Source: Hemicordylus capensis (taxonomy: Eukaryota; Chordata; Lepidosauria; Squamata; Cordylidae). From it: a stretch of 64,000 nt of DNA. Where the stretch lies: assembly GCF_027244095.1 (NCBI RefSeq), contig NC_069657.1:241902674-241966673 (forward strand). Reading direction: 5' to 3'. The position numbers and the translations under genes were made by a program. Shown in pieces: positions 33,697 to 46,300 of this stretch. The first letter of the stretch is position 1, and every line of letters begins with the position of its first letter. Under the pieces are notes generated by a model. The model was not told where the DNA came from. It was given only the letters and a program-made list of their open reading frames with translations, and did not search any database.

Positions 33697-34220
33697 CCCA
33701 CAAGTAAGTCTGAACTACAAGGAGGGGAAGACTGCAGTGGTGTTTATTAAGGCAGATTTGAAGTGCTGTGAAATAACTGGAGTGCTGACAAGAAAAGAGC
33801 ATGCTCAGTCTCTCCATTTATAGCCAGCACCCTTACCCTGAAGATACAGCTGTCAGAATACCCTATATCTTGCATGCCATGATTTTGAATTCCATGCTAT
33901 TCTTATATCCTATTTGCAATGGTATTGAATTCCAAGCTGCATAAACATAAAAAGACATTTCCCCTTCCAATTTCAATATTGTAATCTTATATTTAACAAT
34001 GGGAGAACAACTGACTCTATTTGTGGGAAAGTACTATATAAGTAATAGTAGTAGCAATAGACTGGAAGATATGACAAGATTTCTTATATACAATAGCTTT
34101 GATTTAAAGCTAATACCAGTTTGATGGTATTGGCATGTGGTGATGGTTGGTATGCTCAATGGTTGGATTCTGCAAGAGGCTGGTGTTGTAGGTGCAGTGG
34201 ACTTACATGGACTTCAAATA

Positions 34221-34626
34221 TTATATTATTATTTCTTGTTTACACAGTCAGACAGGTGTTATTGACTGGTTTGTTTTATCCAGACATCGAGTCCTTCCCA
34301 AGGACCTGGGATGGCTGGATTTTATTGTCAATTGTTATAGATATCGTCACAGAATATAGGCTGTTCCCAGTAAAGCTGCTTTTTGTAATTGGCTGATGGT
34401 GATTTCTGTGGCCCCAATGGTGTTGAGGTGCTCTTCAAGGTCTTTTGGAACTGCACCCAGGGCGCCAATTTCCACTGGGATTGTTTTGGTCTTTATTATT
34501 ATTATTTCTTGTTTACACAGTCAGACAGGTGTTATTGACTGGTTTGTATCCAGACATCGAGTCCTTCCCAAGGACCTGGGATGCCAGAATTTTATTGTCA
34601 ATGGTTATAGATATCGTCGCATATTA
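34221..34626 (-). mobile_element. Two adjoining R4 LINE 3' fragments
   Basis: 34221-34490 and 34492-34626 both carry the R4 3' UTR (ACACAGTCAGACAGGTGTTA, CATCGAGTCCTTCCCAAGGA) in the same orientation, each with an AAT-type tail. The first keeps about 265 bp including the last codons; the second about 130 bp. The first has about 40 bp missing from the copy at 18370. Confidence 0.8.
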
Positions 34627-34641
<15 letters not shown>

Positions 34642-34661
<20 letters not shown>

Positions 34662-34906
34662 TTCTATACCGCCCTTCCAAAATGGCTCAGGGCGGTTTAC
34701 ACAGAGAAATAATAAATAAATAAGATGGATCCCTGTCCCCAAAGGGCTTACAATCTAAAAGAAACATAAGATAGACACCAGCAACAGTCACTGGAGGTAC
34801 TGTGCTGGGGGGTGGAGGATAGGGCCAGTTACTCTCCCCCTGCTAAATAAAGAGAACCACCACGATAAAAGGTGCCTCTTTGCCCAGTTAGCAGGGGATA
34901 AATATG
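34642..34906 (-). repeat. SINE-like unit with LINE-type 3' tail
   Basis: Reverse copy of the 5117 unit: CCGCCCTTCCAAAATGGCTC at its tail, GATGGATCCCTGTCCCCAAA, ending GCCTCTTTGCCCAGTTAGCA. Confidence 0.7.
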
Positions 34907-35280
34907 CTGTTTCTGAGTGTCCACCTGTTTACTTTGGCCTTGGTTGCCCTTGTTCTTTTGTTGGAATGGGTGTTTGTTGTAGGGTTGATATTTTCTGTAG
35001 TCCCTACGCTCTTGTTGACAGAAATGTGGTCTTTGTCTTTGGTAGGATTTGCATCTTGAATGTGCATAAGTTGATTTTGCACTGTATTTTGATTTTTAAA
35101 TTTTCCCTATGGTTTGGTCTGTATCTCCGCTAAATAAGCCTTTTCCATCAAAGGGCAGACCTTCAATTATGTCTTTCATATTGGCTTGGAGTGAAGCCAA
35201 ATGTAGCCATGTGTGTCTGCGTAATGAGATGGCTGCTGTGATAGCCCAGGACTCTGTTTCTGCAAGACGCTTGGTAGTGA

Positions 35281-35500
35281 ACATAAGAACAGCCCTGCTG
35301 GATCAGGCCCAAGGAGGCCCATCCAGTCCAGCATCCTGTTTCATACAGTGGCCCACCAGATGCCGCTGGAAGCCTACAGGCAAGAGTTGAGAGCATGCCC
35401 TCTGTCTTGCTGTTACTCCCCTGCAACTGGTACTCAGAGGCATCCTGCCTTTGAGGCTGGAGGATACCCACAGTCTTCTGACTAGTAGCCCTTGATAGAC
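35281..35500 (-). repeat. CR1-type LINE 3' fragment
   Basis: ACATAAGAACAGCCCTGCTG, GGCCCATCCAGTCCAGCATC, and TAGTAGCCCTTGATAGACCT: a very common squamate LINE end, reverse orientation. Confidence 0.75.
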
Positions 35501-35766
35501 CTCTGAGCTCCAGTGCTGAGCTCCTGTCGTGTCATTGACATGGATTTTGCCATAGTGTCTGTAAAATGTTTGAAATTCTTCTGGGGAAAGCTTGTCTATT
35601 GCTTGGTGTAAGCCTTCCCACAGTGAGTGGTTGTACTTCACCATGCAGGCTGAGTAGTTGGCAGTCTTGGTAGAGAGGTAAGCAGTCATGTAAACCTTCC
35701 TCCCCATCACATCTAATTTTCTTCCTTCCTTATCTGCAGGGGTGGTGTGTCTCCGTGCAGACTTGG

Positions 35767-36058
35767 ATAGGAACATAGGAAACTGCCATATACTGAGTCA
35801 GACCATTGGTCTATCTAGCTCAGTATTGTCTTCACAGACTGGCAGCGGCTTCTCCAAGGTTGCAGGCAGGAATCTCTCTCAGCCCTATCTTGGAGAAGTC
35901 AGAGAGGGAACTTGAAACTTTCTGCTCTTCCCAGAGTGGCTTCATCCCGAGGGGAATATCTTGCAGTGCTCACACATCAAGTCTCCCATTCAGATGCAAC
36001 CAGGGCAAACTCTGCTTAGCTATGGGGACAAGTCATGCTTGCTACCACAAGACCAGAT
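35767..36058 (-). repeat. 5S rRNA-derived SINE
   Basis: Reverse copy: GGAAACTGCCATATACTGAG and TGTCTTCACAGACTGGCAGC at the 3' end, 5S-like block near 35985-36025 (AGTCTCCCATTCAGATGCAA, CTCTGCTTAGC). Confidence 0.75.
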
Positions 36059-37555
36059 GATGTTGTGCAGTCAATGACTAGCTAATTTGCTTACTTTAGC
36101 AAGTAGTGTCTTCCTCCTGAACCTGGTACAGGCCTTCTAAGCATTTAGATGTGGGTGTAGAGCTGTTGATGACCTCCCACGCCATCTTTGCAGCCCATGA
36201 GATAACTGGCAGCACAGGGAGAGCCACTGGTTACACAGCCTGGGAAGCCGCCATAAAGTTGTAGACCAGGTCATCTACAACTGTGGACTGAATTTTAAGA
36301 TCAAGGCCCAGTGCTTCTGCCATGGTCTTAATTTGAAGATGATAAGCCTTTAAGTCTTCCGTGGGTAACACATGTGTAGAAGGTGGGACATTGCGTGGAG
36401 TGGCGTCCGGTTCAATAGTTTCTGGATCTGATTTGAAGTCGTTGTGCTCTTCTTCAGATGACAGAGGAGGAGAAGTAGGATCAGGCTTCAAAGTGGCCGG
36501 CGTCTTCTTACCCTTTTAGGTTTGCGTTTGAGTTTGTGTGGTAGATGTTTTCTTAACCACCTCTGGGGCAGCCTGAGTTTGGGTAGTCATGGATGTCTTG
36601 GACTGCATTTCGGGATCAGCCTGAGTTTGTGTAGTTGTCACCAAGACTGGCTTATCCACTGGTAATATAATGGGGGAGACATTTGTTTGTGTTTACATCA
36701 GTCATTGCTAGATTTTTATGCTGAACTGTGGGAACATCCCCTGCTGCCAATGTGAGTAGTGGCAAGGGGTCAGGCAGGCTGCTGGCCAGAGTGAATGAAG
36801 CTGACAGTTTCTCTTTCTGTGCTTTCCAAAGCTTGTAGTCTTGGTGGCCATAAGGAAGATCAGGGAAGGCTATGCCCAGATTTGATTTGCCAGGTAGCTG
36901 AGAGAATGGTGCTGGAGAGCGGTGTGAAAAGCCCCATGGGTGCCATTGTGAGGAGGCCAAAGCCTGTCCCATTAGCTGGCTTGCTGACAAGGCCTGGGGA
37001 CCCATATTCTGAGGGGCAGTCTGTGTGACAAGCACTACATCTTGTTCATGTTCTAGTGAACAGTGAACTTCTGTCTGGACATTGACAGTAGTACATGGCA
37101 TTTTGGGAAAGCACTGTGCCTTGCAGGGCTGCACCAGACAGAACTCTCATCAGTTGTATGCATAGGAACTGGTGGTGCATGGACAGCGAACCTATTGAAT
37201 TTCTGCCTAGACATTTACTATGGTGGGATGCGTTAACATAATCCTGCCAGTCACTCCAAAGCAGTTTGCATCATACATTGAGAAATGACACAAGAATTCA
37301 GCGGGAGTGATAAGAGCACTCTGAAGAGCAATAATTTTTACAACAGCCCTGAAATGCTGTTAATTAAAGAATCAACACAGTTTATTTCATTCATATTGAA
37401 AGCCGACTTCATATGTTCCTCCCCCAGGAGGAAAGTAGTTCAACAGATGGGTTTAAAGGAGTAGTGCCAGATGCATTGCTGATATCTATTAATGCCAATA
37501 GGCATTAGCAACAAAATACCCAATGTATAAAGGGCATTGTTTGCTACCACAAGAG

Positions 37556-37868
37556 CAGAGAGCTGGTCTTGGGAAAGTAAGCATGAATTGTCCACTTCAC
37601 TGAGCAGGGTCCACCCTAGTTTACATTTGATTAGGAGACTACATGCTGAGCACTGTAACTTATTCTGCTTAAGGGAAGGGGCCGCTCTGGGAAGAGTACC
37701 TGCATGCTTGCATGCAGAAGGTTCCAAGTTCCCTCCCTGGCTTCTCCAAGATAGGGCTGAGAGAGACTCCTGCCTGCAACCTTGGAGAAGCTGCTGCCAG
37801 TCTGGGTAGTCAATATTGAACTAGATGGACCAATGGACTGACTTGGTATATGGCAGCTTCCTTTGTTC
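37556..37868 (+). repeat. 5S rRNA-derived SINE, full copy
   Basis: Head: ACTGAGCAGGGTCCACCCTA then GATTAGGAGACTACATGC (about 37600-37645) resembles the internal promoter of vertebrate 5S rRNA (AAGCAGGGTC.GGCCTGGTT and GGATGGGAGACCGCC). Next comes TTGCATGCAGAAGGTTCCAA, similar to the tRNA-type SINE at 52853, then ATAGGGCTGAGAGAGACTCC and CTAGATGGACCAATGGACTG, ending GGCAGCTTCCTTTGTTC. Confidence 0.75.
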
Positions 37869-38373
37869 TCCTCCACATTGGTATTAGGCTGCTAATGTTT
37901 AGATAAGAAAAGATTGTACAAAAGGAAAACCCTGAAGAACAAAGTTCTTCTAAACTCAAAACTCCCTCCCCTACACAACATGTCCCAGGTCTCCTGTCCA
38001 TAGTAAAATATGAGTCAAATACAGTGTCAGAAAATATAACCAAACCAAGTGAGGAGCTACAAAGAGCTACCAAGTTTGCCTGGTGGATTCACAGGCCCTT
38101 TATTTCTAGAAATAATATCCCATTAATCCCATCTAGCACAAAATAAAGTACTAAGGCTCTGTTGGCCAAATTTTAAAGATGCTGAGATTTTGATTATCAT
38201 CATAACAAGCCATATTTTCATAAACCATAATTGAACAGAAATATGACCTTCCTTCTAGTAGCTGCTGATGGTTAATTCAGTTGCCACAGTAGTCAACAAA
38301 GAAAACAGCTCAAGCCCTGCCATTGGTCTTGAATAGAAAGGTTGAACAAGAAGCCAAGAAATATTAGTTTGTA

Positions 38374-38448
38374 ATTTATTTATTATTTCTCTGTGTAAAC
38401 CGCCCTGAGCCATTTTTGGAAGGGCGGTATAGAAATCAAATGAATGAA
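38374..38448 (+). repeat. LINE/SINE tail fragment
   Basis: TTTCTCTGTGTAAACCGCCC, TGAGCCATTTTTGGAAGGGC, then a GAAT repeat. Confidence 0.75.
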
Positions 38449-38780
38449 TGAATATATCAGACAGAAGTGACTGAACCTGCATTTCCAGACTATGCCCACA
38501 GAGTGTGAAAACAGGAACCCTTGCTTCCACATCCTTTCCAACATAACAGAGAAGTAGTTAGGTATGTCACAACCAATCTGCTAGGGGCTAGATGCCATTT
38601 AGTCAAAAATTTAAAGGTGTGTTCCCTGATGTTGAGAGATGAAGATGTGTGTTAGAGCTCCATATATTTTAGCAAATCTCACTCGTTATTTCAAGAGATG
38701 TCAGTTGTCCATTTGGTCTTGTGAAATATTGGAAAGTCCCACGTTTTTTAGGCTAGTATGTTATAAATTTGAGAGAGTAG

Positions 38781-38918
38781 ACCAGGGATTCTCCAACTTG
38801 GGTCCTCAGGTGTTATTGGACTTCAACTGCCATAATCCCCAGCCTCAGTGGCCTTTGGTTGGGGATTATGGGAGTTGAAGTCCAATAACACCTGAGGACC
38901 CAAGTTGGAGAATCACTG
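38781..38918. mobile_element. hAT palindromic MITE with perfect 8-bp TSD
   Basis: 138-bp hairpin, ends CAGGGATTCTCCAACTTGGG and its complement ending CACTG, flanked by GAGTAGAC at 38773-38780 and 38919-38926. Confidence 0.9.
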
Positions 38919-39149
38919 GAGTAGACTTTTATGGCTTGGTAGGGATTCAAAAGTTGTTTTAGAACAGCTGAGGCCAATCAAATTCTTAGTGTTTAATAAA
39001 TGCATAAATTGTAAATATTCATACCATAGGAGAGATGGGCATTTAACTCTATCCATAAGTTGTTGCCTAGTTAAAGGCTTTCCTTTATCCATAAATGACA
39101 CAAATTTTGTGCTTTTCCCAGATACAGAAAGAGTTGATCTGGTGCAAAG

Positions 39150-39405
39150 GAGACTCGTCTGAGGGTGCCTCCAGCTTGCCTGGTGGCTGCAGAACCATTC
39201 CTGTTGAAATTAAGAGCTGCTCCATCTCTGGTGGATTTTAGGAAACAAAAGACACACCTGTTCAGCCAGGCTTTTAGTGGAATTTTACTGATTGTTTTAG
39301 ATTGAATTCGGCATTTGTTTTGATGTGTTTTTTGGCTGTTTCTGTTAACTGCCTTCAGATTTTTGTAGGAGGCTAGTATAGAAGTGTATTAAATAAATAT
39401 ACAAA
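39150..39405 (+). repeat. L2-type LINE 3' end
   Basis: Decayed end of the LINE frame (CACACCTGTTCAGCCAGGC), T-rich UTR, CTGTTAACTGCCTTCAGA and an AAAT tail. The Tc1 element inserted at its right edge. Confidence 0.6.
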
Positions 39406-39420
39406 AAATTATTAGATATA

Positions 39421-41052
<1,632 letters not shown>

Positions 41053-41054
41053 TA

Positions 41055-42714
41055 CAGCTCCATCCTAAACAAGTCAGTTAGAAACACCTTATATTTTCAA
41101 TAGTTAATGTATGGGCTTATCAGTAGACCATAACCAACAGTCTCACTGGATCCACTGGAGGAAAACCTCCTTCCTCAGGCCCTCTGAATCTTCTCAGAAT
41201 TGCATCTTTACCATAAATGGTAAACTTTATGACCTTGGGTGGATGAGCTCCCAAATTCTCTGGTTTCTAGCCCTGTAGGAGTTCCACCCTGCCTTTTTAC
41301 CTGGGATTAGTTTATTATTTTCCTACATCAGTGTTTTAATTTAGTTTCTCACTCACATTTTTAGAAAGGATATGCTATTCTCACCAATTCCACACCATTT
41401 TTCACTGTTTAAATTGTTTTCTCTCTACTTGGGAACAACTCCCATTGAGTTAAGTGGAGTTTATTCCCTCCTGAGTGTGGGCATTGTATGCACAATCATA
41501 AAAATGCTGCTTGAAATGGGATTCACTGGGTATCTTCTCCAGCCCAATATCCTCTCTGCCCAAAGTGGTCAGCTGGATGCTTCCAGGAAGCTCCAAAAAG
41601 TTCATTAAGAAAACCCCACAAACTTCTCACCCACCCCCAAACTAGTATTCTGGTGTAGACTGCCTTTGGACTTGGGGATTCTACATCAGAGCCAAGCTGC
41701 TTGGGAATACAGATACTTCACTTTCTCAGAGGCAAGGGAAGCCTTCATATTCACAGGTAGTTTACTCCAATGTAGAACCTCCATGTACAAGGAAAAGCTT
41801 TACCAGAATACTTGTTTGGTGGTGGTGACTGGAAATGCTTTGTGGGTTTTTTGTGCATTTCTGTAGGGCTTCAGATCCTTTGGTGAGTAAGTCCTCACTA
41901 AGTTCTTTTATGCTTTGCTGAGTGGCGGGAAGGAGAAAAGAGAGCCCACATTCTTGTCTAGGATCTTTGCTGATCCTATGTGTGTTTATTCTAAAACAAG
42001 TCCCAGTGAAAGCAACAGACTTACTCCTCAGTAACTTCCTCCTGACTTTGCTGTGGAGCTTTGCTTCACCCTTTAGTGGGGGTGAGAGAGAACAGGAAAA
42101 GGGAACAAGAGGGAGAAAATAAAAGCCCGTAAAAGGAAAATAAGTCGGAAGGCAGTGGTTAACTATACAAGTGCCAGAGTGCACATATATTCTCATCAGG
42201 CAGCAGAACCAGGAGCCCACTCTCTAGAACTTGTCATTACTTGCCCCTCTCAACTCTGACTTCAAGTCTCTCAACAGGCAAAATCGCTAATCTGTGCCCT
42301 TACCTGATTTTGCCCTGTTATTATGGGGGCTCTGAAAACTAATTTCTGAAAAAATCCTAATGGATGGTTTTAAAACAAACAAAAGGAATAACATTAAAGA
42401 TGAATTATTTTTAAACAGTAGATTATCTGTGGTGAAAAAAGGTCAGTAACACTCAAAACCTCCTATTGTAGGAGTTGATCTTTATATTGCTGTATCTCAG
42501 CCATTTTTCAGCAGATTTGTGACAAATTTGTAGGGGTGGCAGTGTTTGTCACCAAGGGGGATTGCATGATGCTATAGATTTTATGAGCAATAGAATGCTC
42601 AAGACTTATAATGGTGGAATGCTGCTTTACTTCTTATCTTAACTATATAGGCACTACTTTGCCTGTATACAAGTTGTTTACTGTACAATAGAATACTTGA
42701 TCTTCAGACTGCAA
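41055..42714. other. Intergenic between Tc1 and the MED4 3' end
   Basis: 41405-41500 holds a diverged short palindromic repeat (ACTCCCATTGAGTTAAGTGG). Otherwise no gene, RNA or named repeat found. Confidence 0.45.
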
Positions 42715-43208
42715 TGTTTTCAGATAATGGTGTTTTTATTTGTAACAAAGTCATTTACATTATATTACAAAAAACTTCTTGTTATTCTGCATAACACACA
42801 CAGTAAGTAACCACTGTGGCAATTTTAACATCTCTAAACAGTTAACCCCCTTTTCGTCTACATTTAAAAATACGGCAAGAGTCTACAAAATGTTTGAGAT
42901 ATTTAACTTCCAATAGATTCTTAAAAAAACAACACCTTTTCAAGAGCTTATCTACTGAACAAAAAATTTAAATAAACTTGCCAAAGTCACTAGAAAGAAG
43001 TCCAGTTAGCGCGAACATGTTAGCCCTAACATGTTAGCTACTTTTGAGGAAACACTAATTTAAGAAATATAGATGAATTAAACTTTAGTTTAAAAGTTAT
43101 CAAGAGAGTTTGCACAATTGGCTGCTTCTCATTTTGTACTATAGCTTCCATCTGGACTGTAGAGCAAGTGTTTAATAATGTAGTCACTAGCAGGGTCAGA
43201 CATGGTCC
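42715..43208 (-). terminator. MED4: MED4 3' UTR and poly(A) signal
   Basis: AATAAA on the minus strand at 42740-42735, about 470 bp beyond the stop. The interval is AT-rich and free of recognisable repeats, as expected for a 3' UTR. The cleavage point near 42715 is estimated from the usual 15-25 bp offset. Confidence 0.65.
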
Positions 43209-43381
43209 CTAATCTGAGTCACTACTGCTACTTGAGGAATCTGTTGACATAACCTCTACATCATCTTCATTCTCCTTATTATGTCCAGGAGGTTCCAACA
43301 AAAAGTCATTGCTGTGATTAGGAGGGAGCATGTTCATTGACATGTCACTTGATTGCCAAGGATACTGAGGCGCAAGAACAT
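43209..43381 (-). CDS. MED4: MED4 exon 7 and stop
   Basis: 173 bp; acceptor TTCCTCAG, stop TAG at 43211-43209. Encodes the disordered acidic C-terminus: [20 protein letters not shown], then [18 protein letters not shown] and the serine run ending SDSD, as in human. Confidence 0.97.
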
Positions 43382-46300
43382 CTGAGGAAAAACCAAAATG
43401 GACAGTATGATCGTGTGTCGTCTTGTAGTTTTCATAAGTGTAACTGATGAAAATGAGGCTTAACTTCTAGCTATCACAGGATCATGCTGTAAGAATGCAT
43501 AGCATTTCAGCTCAAGAAATGATGAAACTAGCTTAAGGCATAAACTAGCCAAAACTGAACATGTTTTGGTCCTACTGATTTCAAGGGAGAGAGCGCTAAT
43601 GATATATTTAATGCTTCCATAAAACTCAGTGGGAAATACAAAAGCTTTACTTCAGCTGAATTGTGCTCTAGTATTTTAACTCAAATGAAGTTTTCCTCTT
43701 TCACCCAATAGCTTATGATTATCAAACCCCAGAATGGTGTAGTACAGACATAACATTGCCCAATTGCCAAACGGTTTGGCAGCTGAGTGCTCCTTTCCCT
43801 CCCTGGCACCAGCATTCCTCCCTTGCCTTTCAGTTCAGAAGATAACCATGGCTAGCATTACATTTGCACTGATATTCTCACTAGCCACAGTCAGCTCAAG
43901 CCAGTTTGCATACCAGCTTCTAACCATGGTTTGCCACTAAACAAGCTTAATGAAAATGTCTGTGCAGTGATAATACTAATCATACTTCTCTCCAAAGAGG
44001 CGGTAGGAAATCCTGCACAAGGGAGGGATGGGAGGGGCACTGGTAATTGGGCTCTGTTATATTTGCATTGAGCCAACATCATTAGCTGAGGAGTTGTATG
44101 CTTGCCAATACTAGAACAAACAGTTATCTGCAGTAAGATGTCCCTTTTTAGGGCATGTTGTTTACTGTTATAAAACTTAGTATAAAGTGAACATTTTTAA
44201 AATTAACAAGTATCATTAATTTTTAAGAGCTTTGGCTTTGACATTTTCTTCTAGAACATTTAATAAAATTATTAAGATTAACAAAATTTAAAAAGCCCTC
44301 AAATTCTGGGCATTGGTATCATCTCAGGGGACGAATACTCATAGTGGTTTTTGGCAATGTCTACCCATGCACCCCCCGAGAAGGAAAACAGGTGCACTTA
44401 CAGCTTTCTATGTGTTATCACTTCTTTATTCCTACCCCCAAATGATTAGGGTAAAATTGCAGTCAGTTTTGCACAGAGGAAAGGGTCAAAGTCAGGGTGA
44501 CAACGAACAAGTTCTTGTACTCTCCATGGAGTAAACATTCCTGCCAATTTTCATTTTCATTCCTTTGACATCAATAAAACTTTATACTGTAGTCATTTTT
44601 GTGCAGGTACCCCTTTTAAAACTCCAATGCAAATTTGACCGTTGCAGGCCTGATAGTCAGAATAATGAAAGTATGATAACACACTGGAAGTACTGCAATG
44701 GTATCGCCTATTTCCCATCTATTGGGGTGCAGACCTTGTAAAAAAAATCACAATGAGCCATCCCCCCGATGGTTCTGACCACAGCAGCTGGCTCACGTAA
44801 TAAAAGTCATTTATGTTCTCCCTAACCGATCTGAGCATTGGATTAAATAAAGCATATTCATGTTCTCAAAAATAATTCACATTCTTACTTCTCAAATACC
44901 TTTGCAGAGATCCAGTGGTGGCTGGTAGAGGCATCTTCACAAGTAGATTAGAAGGTGCTTACCAGGGGTAGGGTCATACCTGCAAGCTATCTTGAACATT
45001 AGTGATCTGCCCAGCATCCTGCGCAGAGCAGCAGTGTAGCCCTGGCCTCTGTACACGAGCGGAGGCCATTTGTGTGATCAGCATGGTGTTGGGTAGAGAC
45101 AGCTTGCTGGTGCGGCACTACCCTTGGTAAGCACCTTCTAATCTACTTTTAAAGCTGCCTCTCGCTGCCACCCCTTCCCCCCCAGTGCCACCCTCACCAG
45201 CTGCCACTGCAGAGATCATTTACTTCATTTCACTGCTAAGTAGAGTGTGCCATCAAGTTGATTTCGACTCTTGGCGCCCCCAGAGCCCTGTGGTTGTCTT
45301 TGGAAGAATACAGGAGGGGTTTACCATTGCCTCCTCCCATGCAGTATGAGATGATGCCTTTCAGCATCTTTCCTATATCGCTGCTGCCCGATATAGGTGT
45401 TTCCCATAGTCCGGGAAACATACCAGCGGGGATTCGAACTGGCAACCTTTTGCTTGTTATTCAAGCATTTTGCCGGTGCGCCACGTAAGGTGGTCTCTCA
45501 TTTCACTGCTACTAGTCATTAAATATATTAACAATTCCCCTCATTTTCTATTACCTGGCAATCTGCCTGCTGCAAGTGCATCCCCTGGTAAGTGTCCATT
45601 GACTCCATTCGCTGATGGATTATTCATCTGACCCAGCAGACCACTCCTCATCTCCAAATCAGTTGGGTACGGTCTCCGTGGATCCCCTTAAAAATAAGTA
45701 GCTTCATTTATGCATGTATTTATTTTTATATTTATATTCCTCCATAAAGCCCAGAGTGGTATACATGGATCTGGTTAGTGGTTCCAACATTCATAACTAG
45801 TGGGTTCTGCACCTGCGCAGATCAGCTTCGGGAAGAATTCGTTAGCTCCTCGTGATGCCAACTGCCCACTGCACGTGACTGCAGTACCCTCTAATGGCGG
45901 TTAGGCATCTCCATTTTCAGTTTCTTTCTGACTGCCATAGCGATCAGTACTCGGAGACTGTTGCTCCTCGTGGAAAGTTGGTTATTGGTTTTTCGGCTTT
46001 TTGGACTTTGGAGTCACCCAGTAAGTTTCTTGGCTGAAGGGAGATTTAAACTCAGTCTCCCTTGATCCTTACTGAGGTTTTTTTTCTTTGAACTGCTCAC
46101 CGCATAAAGTATCACAACGCATGCTTGTTATATAATGAACTCTGTATTCTTCCACAACATGCACCAGTAAAATTCAGAAAGTTAGCATACACAAGACATC
46201 TCTGCAGTTACTAGAGAGAGTTACTCTACTAAAAATGGAAAGATTCTAACACCTGGGTACACAGAAAAGGCATGGATCAGTATGAACAAGAATCTCTTGT

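Larger units (their letters stand above)
34890..37140 (-). mobile_element. DIRS-like retroelement fossil, gag region
   Basis: Minus-strand protein traces fit the gag-like ORF of DIRS-type tyrosine-recombinase retroelements: a Pro/Gln-rich start (37.1-36.5 kb), MAEALGLDLKIQS (about 36.3 kb), MAWEVINSSTPTSKCLEGLY (about 36.15 kb), SARRHTTPADKEGRKLDVMG and YSACMVKYNHSLWE (about 35.7 kb), and LPFDGKGLFSGDTD (about 35.15 kb). A CR1 fragment (35281-35500) and a 5S SINE (35767-36058) inserted into it. No terminal repeats or reverse transcriptase seen. Broken and old. Confidence 0.6.
43382..45554 (-). other. MED4: MED4 intron 6
   Basis: 2173 bp, GT-AG. Contains a 297-bp hAT MITE and a Sauria SINE near its 5' end; 43382-44910 has nothing I recognise. 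Confidence 0.9.

Noticed and set aside
37590-37650. A true 5S rRNA gene
   Set aside because: Only the internal-promoter part resembles 5S; the 5' and 3' stems are absent and the sequence continues as a SINE.
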